Origin: Angelakisella sp.
GTDB taxonomy: Bacteria; Bacillota; Clostridia; Oscillospirales; Ruminococcaceae
DNA length: 9,534 bases
Reading direction: 5' to 3'
Assembly: GCA_020024515.1 (NCBI GenBank)
Contig: JAHHTR010000080.1
Coordinates: 1 to 9,534 of the forward strand
Below, piece after piece: positions 6,497 to 9,534 of the stretch (position 1 is the first letter of the stretch; every line of letters begins with the position of its first letter). A program made the position numbers and the translations under genes. The notes under the pieces are model-generated. The model saw only the letters and a list, made by a program, of their open reading frames with translations, ran no database searches and was not told the origin of the DNA.

Positions 6497-7165
6497 TTGG
6501 CACATATTTTAGTATTAGATGATGAATCCGATGTACGAAATTTAATTAAAACCGCTTTGGAACGAGATGGGCACTATGTCATTTCACTGCAAGGCGGATT
6601 TGAATTGACAGACGAACTATGTAAATGGGCAGACTGCATTTTGCTAGATGTAATGATGTCGGAGGAAGATGGTTTTTCGGTTTGTCGTCGAATACGTAAG
6701 TTAGTTGATTGCCCAATATTATTTTTGACTGCAAAGACACAAGAAGCAGATGTTTTAATGGGACTAGGCATAGGTGGAGACGATTATTTGCCTAAGCCAT
6801 TTCGTATAGGGGAGTTGCGGGCACGTGTAAATGCACATCTTAGAAGGGAGCAGCGTACACCGACAACTAGAATGATTAGAGGAGATTTCTCGTTTGATTT
6901 AGGTGCAAAAGAGCTTTTTTGCAGAGAAAAACCTATAAAACTGACTCGTGGCGAATATGCAATTTGTGAATATTTGGCACTTCATATTGGTCAAACACTT
7001 ACCAAAGAACAAATATATGAAGCGGTATATGGTTATGACGGAAACGGCGACAGTTCTGCCATAACCGAACATATAAAAAATATTCGTGCAAAGCTAAAAC
7101 GTGAAGAACAAGAACCTATAAAAACTGTTTGGGGAGAAGGCTATCAATGGAAGTATTCCGAATGA
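6497..7165 (+). CDS. OmpR/PhoB-family response regulator, probable TTG start
   Basis: DNA-binding response regulator of 222 aa counted from TTG at 6497. The receiver domain (about 1-115) has the acidic pocket D8-D9, phosphoacceptor D51 in L-L-D-V-M-M, T78 and K100 in L-P-K-P-F. The C-terminal winged-helix DNA-binding domain (about 125-222) ends with the family pattern T-E-H-I-K-N-I-R-A-K-L and V-W-G-E-G-Y-Q-W. All residues needed for phosphorylation are intact. Start choice: GAGGTG (6485-6490) lies 6 nt before the TTG, giving M-A-H-I-L-V-L-D-D-E, the usual length before the acidic pair. A GTG at 6488 would be in frame but forms part of that ribosome site and has none of its own. The gene overlaps the kinase start. 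Its likely partner is the kinase, and a candidate target is the TCCTTATA repeat upstream of the operon. Confidence 0.9.
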   Translation: MAHILVLDDESDVRNLIKTALERDGHYVISLQGGFELTDELCKWADCILLDVMMSEEDGFSVCRRIRKLVDCPILFLTAKTQEADVLMGLGIGGDDYLPKPFRIGELRARVNAHLRREQRTPTTRMIRGDFSFDLGAKELFCREKPIKLTRGEYAICEYLALHIGQTLTKEQIYEAVYGYDGNGDSSAITEHIKNIRAKLKREEQEPIKTVWGEGYQWKYSE

Positions 7166-8535
7166 AAAAAAGAAAACTTACATTAACAAAGTTATTTTGG
7201 CATTATTTACTGACAGTTGGGATATCTTTTGTTTGTGTTCTTGTACTTGCATTTGTGATTTTGTTACTTTTTATCTTTTCAAATTTAATTTTGCCTGCTA
7301 ATACAGCTGAGTCCCAAGTGTATGAGTTAGAGAAAGCTTTATCAAGCGGATATATACTTCCGTCAGAACTTCCGTCATATTATCGCTGGGCATACTTTAA
7401 TGAATACGGACAGATTGTGAAAGATTCAAATTTAACTGAGAGTAGTAAGCAAAAAATGTATGAAGCGGTAAAGAATAAAAAAATATTTATTCTCGCCTTT
7501 CCCTATAATCAATATCATAGATTTTTGTATCTTCCTGACGACAGTTTTTGTGTACTTCAATATGATTTTTCAATACCGTATACTAAAAAGTGGATGCAAT
7601 CGGTTTTACCTGATTTTCAAATCTTATTAATTATATTTATAATCGTTTCTGCATTTTTGTCAATTTTATTTTGGACTAAGTATTATGCAAAAAGACTTCG
7701 CAGTGATGTTATGGTGTTGACATCTGCCACTCATAAAATTATGGAACAGAAACTGGATACACCATTTGTAAATTATACAAAAGTGAAAGAATTTGACGAA
7801 ACATTGCAAGCTATGGATATGTTAAGGAGTAGTTTATCGGTATCTTTACATGAACAATGGAATATGGAGCAACAGAGAATGCGTGAAATAACAGCTTTGG
7901 TTCATGATTTAAAAACTCCTCTAACTGTTATTAGCGGAAACAGTGAATTGTTGTTGGAAGAAAATCAAGATATAAGTGATAATGAACGCAGAAGTATAGA
8001 GGCGATTTTACGTAATACACAACGTATGGAATCCTATCTTGAAAAGTTGCGTTCAGTCATTACACAGCAAAGTCAAAATACAGTACGAAAAAATGTAAAT
8101 TTGAAAGATATTTTTGCTGAATGGGTAAGTATGGGTGAAGAACTTTGCGATAGAAAACGAATTGTCTTTGAAACAAAAGAACCGATAAGCCAAAATTGCC
8201 ATATTGAAGTTGAAAGTGTAAATCGAGCTATACTCAATATTTTGGATAATGCTGTAAGATATACGGAAGAATGTGGAAAAATTTATTTGTATGCAGATGT
8301 GGAGTACCCATATTTAACCATTGTTATAGGAGACAGCGGTACAGGATTTACTCAGGAAACTATTATTCATGCTTGTGATTTTTTCTATACAGATAATAAA
8401 AGCAGACAGTCAGACGGACATATTGGTATGGGGCTTTATTATGCAAAATGTGTTGCTGAAAATCATCAAGGAAATTTGAAGATTTCAAATAGTCAAATAG
8501 GAGGAGTAGTGAGTTTAAAACTTAAAATTGCATAG
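7162..8535 (+). CDS. Sensor histidine kinase (two-membrane-span, HisKA-HATPase)
   Basis: Membrane sensor kinase of 457 aa. The order is a short basic N-terminus, TM1 (about 11-38), an extracytoplasmic region of about 110 residues with no recognised sensor fold, TM2 (about 154-175), a HAMP-like linker, then the kinase core. The H-box is L-V-H-D-L-K-T-P-L with H248; the N-box N-I-L-D-N-A is at 359-364; G1 is D391-S-G-T-G; G2 is G422-M-G-L. All catalytic motifs are present. It should autophosphorylate and pass phosphate to the adjacent regulator. ATG 7162 overlaps the regulator stop as ATGA and has GGAAG 8 nt upstream. An in-frame ATG at 7147 has a stronger ribosome site (GGAGAAGG, 7133-7140) and would add five residues, so the start is uncertain. 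The large extracytoplasmic loop suggests it senses an external or membrane signal rather than being a short-loop kinase of the BceS type. Confidence 0.9.
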   Translation: MKKRKLTLTKLFWHYLLTVGISFVCVLVLAFVILLLFIFSNLILPANTAESQVYELEKALSSGYILPSELPSYYRWAYFNEYGQIVKDSNLTESSKQKMYEAVKNKKIFILAFPYNQYHRFLYLPDDSFCVLQYDFSIPYTKKWMQSVLPDFQILLIIFIIVSAFLSILFWTKYYAKRLRSDVMVLTSATHKIMEQKLDTPFVNYTKVKEFDETLQAMDMLRSSLSVSLHEQWNMEQQRMREITALVHDLKTPLTVISGNSELLLEENQDISDNERRSIEAILRNTQRMESYLEKLRSVITQQSQNTVRKNVNLKDIFAEWVSMGEELCDRKRIVFETKEPISQNCHIEVESVNRAILNILDNAVRYTEECGKIYLYADVEYPYLTIVIGDSGTGFTQETIIHACDFFYTDNKSRQSDGHIGMGLYYAKCVAENHQGNLKISNSQIGGVVSLKLKIA

Positions 8536-8822
8536 AGTTTTGCAGTAAATAGTATTTAATATAGTAAAAATAAGCCATCTGAAAATGTGATTCTGTTGTT
8601 TTATTTGGTACGAAAGAATGAAACAAATAGCTATATGCATAGTGAAGCAGTAAGATAAATGTAGATATATGAAAAAACTATGTTATTCACTGTTATGTTT
8701 TATGATGTAAGTAACATTGTTTTGATTATTTATTAAATATAGTCTAGCAATTTATTTATTAGTGGATTGTCAACATAAAATAAGACAAATTTTAAGAGAC
8801 AGTTCTCAATACTTTCTATGAG

Positions 8823-8926
8823 TATAATAATATTTATACGAATATTATTATATCAATTTATATAATCAAATAATTTCAGAGCGTTTCTGAAAAGTCGGTG
8901 CAGGTGTGCTATTTAAACAAAATAGC
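8823..8926. repeat. Three consecutive inverted repeats, possible structured RNA
   Basis: Three perfect hairpins follow one another. TATAATAATATT (8823-8834) pairs with AATATTATTATA (8841-8852), 12 bp around TATACG. TTTCAGA (8874-8880) pairs with TCTGAAA (8886-8892). GCTATTT (8908-8914) pairs with AAATAGC (8920-8926). The first is AT-only. They could be parts of a non-coding RNA ending at the larger hairpin 8991-9026, or operators. No known RNA family was recognised. Confidence 0.35.
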
Positions 8927-8990
8927 AATAAAAACAATGTATACGAAAGTAAGATATTCATATTAATGAGATAGTAAACCGAAAATTTAG

Positions 8991-9036
8991 AGCCAACAAA
9001 TCCGTTAAACAATGGTTTTGTTGGCTATTGCTTTTG
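8991..9036 (+). terminator. Terminator-like hairpin in the 3' intergenic region
   Basis: AGCCAACAAA (8991-9000) pairs with TTTGTTGGCT (9017-9026). The stem continues inward after one T-T mismatch through CC/GG, a G-T and two T-A pairs to an AAAC loop, so about 15 pairs form. The tail ATTGCTTTTGTGTTT is T-rich but interrupted, making it a weaker terminator than the one at 5507. It lies about 455 nt after the kinase stop and may end either that operon or an unannotated transcript. Confidence 0.45.
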
Positions 9037-9189
9037 TGTTTATAATGTGTAATGTTAGATTATATGGTCTGACATCTATTTTTTTATGTAATTTAAAATT
9101 TAATTTTTAACTTTATAATTTGTTTTAACTTGAATTAAATAATTTTATTGCAAACATATTTTAACTTTTCCATATTGTCTTTTTGATCC

Positions 9190-9342
9190 TCAAAACTTAT
9201 TATGCGATTCTTTATATACTAATATATCCATCTGGGGAAAATATGTTGTTTGCATAGACCAATCGTCTCTAATAATTTCATTGTTGAATGAATTGTCAAA
9301 AATTTTTATAAAATAGAATTTGCAATCAGTTGAAATTTTAAA
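9190..9342 (-). pseudogene. Short minus-strand open frame, possible gene remnant
   Basis: Between TAA (9345-9343) and TGA (9192-9190) the minus strand is open for 50 codons, with no early start codon and no visible ribosome site. The translation has a protein-like composition: acidic, aromatic and polar residues are mixed, including D-D-W-S-M-Q-T-T-Y-F-P-Q near its middle. That segment faintly resembles the W-S-x-Q-T-x-Y-x-P stretch of UTRA domains in GntR-family regulators, which is a recollection and not a match I can test. No N-terminal winged helix is visible further upstream on this strand. A decayed gene fragment or a chance open frame are both possible. Confidence 0.2.
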
Positions 9343-9449
9343 TTATACTGTACAGGTATTATTTTTATAATTCTATTTATTTAAAGTAACACTGTTATGA
9401 TAGATTTATAAAATCAATAAAAATATTGCACATAAATTGAAGTATTGAA

Positions 9450-9465
9450 TTGTTAGCATTAACAA
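9450..9465. repeat. Palindrome TTGTTA-GCAT-TAACAA upstream of the right-edge promoter
   Basis: A perfect 6-bp inverted repeat around GCAT lies 16 nt before the TTGACA at 9482, around position -60 of that promoter. It could be a regulator site for the gene beyond the window. It shares GTTAGC with the operator of the ABC promoter, which may be chance. Confidence 0.3.
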
Positions 9466-9481
9466 AAATCAATAATAGGGA

Positions 9482-9511
9482 TTGACATTGAGTAAAATTT
9501 GGTACTATAAT
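9482..9511 (+). promoter_or_regulatory. Strong sigma-A promoter reading out of the right edge
   Basis: A perfect TTGACA (9482-9487) and a perfect TATAAT (9506-9511) are separated by 18 nt. Both hexamers match consensus fully. Transcription should start near 9518 and proceed off the window, so the gene it serves is not visible. Confidence 0.75.
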
Positions 9512-9516
9512 AAATT

Positions 9517-9534
9517 TACTTAAACGGTTAAGTA
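9517..9534. promoter_or_regulatory. Palindrome TACTTAA-ACGG-TTAAGTA over the transcription start
   Basis: Two perfect 7-bp arms around ACGG begin 5 nt after the -10 and cover the expected start point. Such placement is typical of TetR-like operators, but the regulator class is a guess. The palindrome reaches the last base of the window, so its arms may be longer. Confidence 0.5.

Larger units (their letters stand above)
8536..9534. other. 1-kb AT-rich region without a clear gene
   Basis: No plus-strand frame is convincingly coding. No terminator was found directly after the kinase stop. The region holds a run of hairpins (8823-9036), a short minus-strand open frame that may be a gene remnant (9190-9342), and a promoter with palindromes at the right edge (9450-9534). 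The stretches 8536-8822 and 9037-9189 show nothing recognisable. Confidence 0.55.

Noticed and set aside
7129..7161. TTG at 7129 as the kinase start
   Set aside because: It adds 11 residues without any ribosome site of its own. The ATG codons at 7147 and 7162 have better sites and normal overlaps.
8890..8905. AAAAGTCGGTGC resembling the 3' end of a tracrRNA
   Set aside because: There is no complementary GCACCGA arm, no repeat array and no cas gene in the window. The short match is probably chance.
9348..9355. CTGTACAG palindrome as a LexA-like site
   Set aside because: It does not match the GAAC-N4-GTTC Firmicute form, no promoter overlaps it, and an isolated 8-bp palindrome is expected by chance.

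Overview
The window is AT-rich throughout and entirely plus-strand in its clear genes. Low GC, purine-rich AGGAG-type ribosome binding sites, one probable TTG start, TTGACA/TATAAT promoters and the protein families present (DUF5684, CydDC-like exporter pair, YgbA_NO, DUF454/YbaN, TraX) point to an anaerobic low-GC Firmicute, most likely a Clostridia-class bacterium. Species cannot be read from the sequence. No tRNA, rRNA, CRISPR array, insertion sequence or phage gene was seen.

Layout. 1-379: AT-rich non-coding DNA with a promoter candidate (-10 at 224-229) and a leader of about 140 nt. 380-832: a small DUF5684-type membrane protein, closed by an intrinsic terminator at 849-890. 890-1189: a strong promoter (1040-1068) whose spacer and -10 contain a perfect palindrome, followed immediately by a long hairpin at the expected 5' end of the transcript. 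1190-4602: two translationally coupled ABC exporter half-transporters resembling CydD and CydC. 4603-4784: a gap with several short palindromes and a possible secondary promoter. 4785-5494: a cysteine-rich YgbA_NO ('nitrous oxide-stimulated promoter') protein overlapping a DUF454/YbaN membrane protein, closed by a strong terminator at 5507-5550. 5551-5631: a TCCTTATA direct repeat with 11-bp period in front of the next operon. 5632-8535: a three-gene operon of a TraX-family multi-spanning membrane protein, an OmpR/PhoB-type response regulator and a sensor histidine kinase. 8536-9534: about 1 kb without a clear gene, holding four hairpins in a row, a possible minus-strand gene remnant and, at the right edge, a strong promoter with a palindrome over its start point that must serve a gene outside the window.

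How the parts may work together. The ABC pair, YgbA_NO and DUF454 genes share orientation and lie between two clear terminators, so they look like one functional block. By family knowledge this suggests thiol or redox homeostasis or nitrosative-stress response, but the transported substrate cannot be told and no cytochrome bd genes are present. The TraX-RR-HK operon is a separate unit: a membrane protein coupled to its own two-component system, with a repeat upstream that could be the regulator's binding site. Nothing here is a proven new system. The most notable candidates are the TraX/two-component coupling, the operator-plus-5'-hairpin control region of the ABC operon, and the structured non-coding block at 8823-9036.
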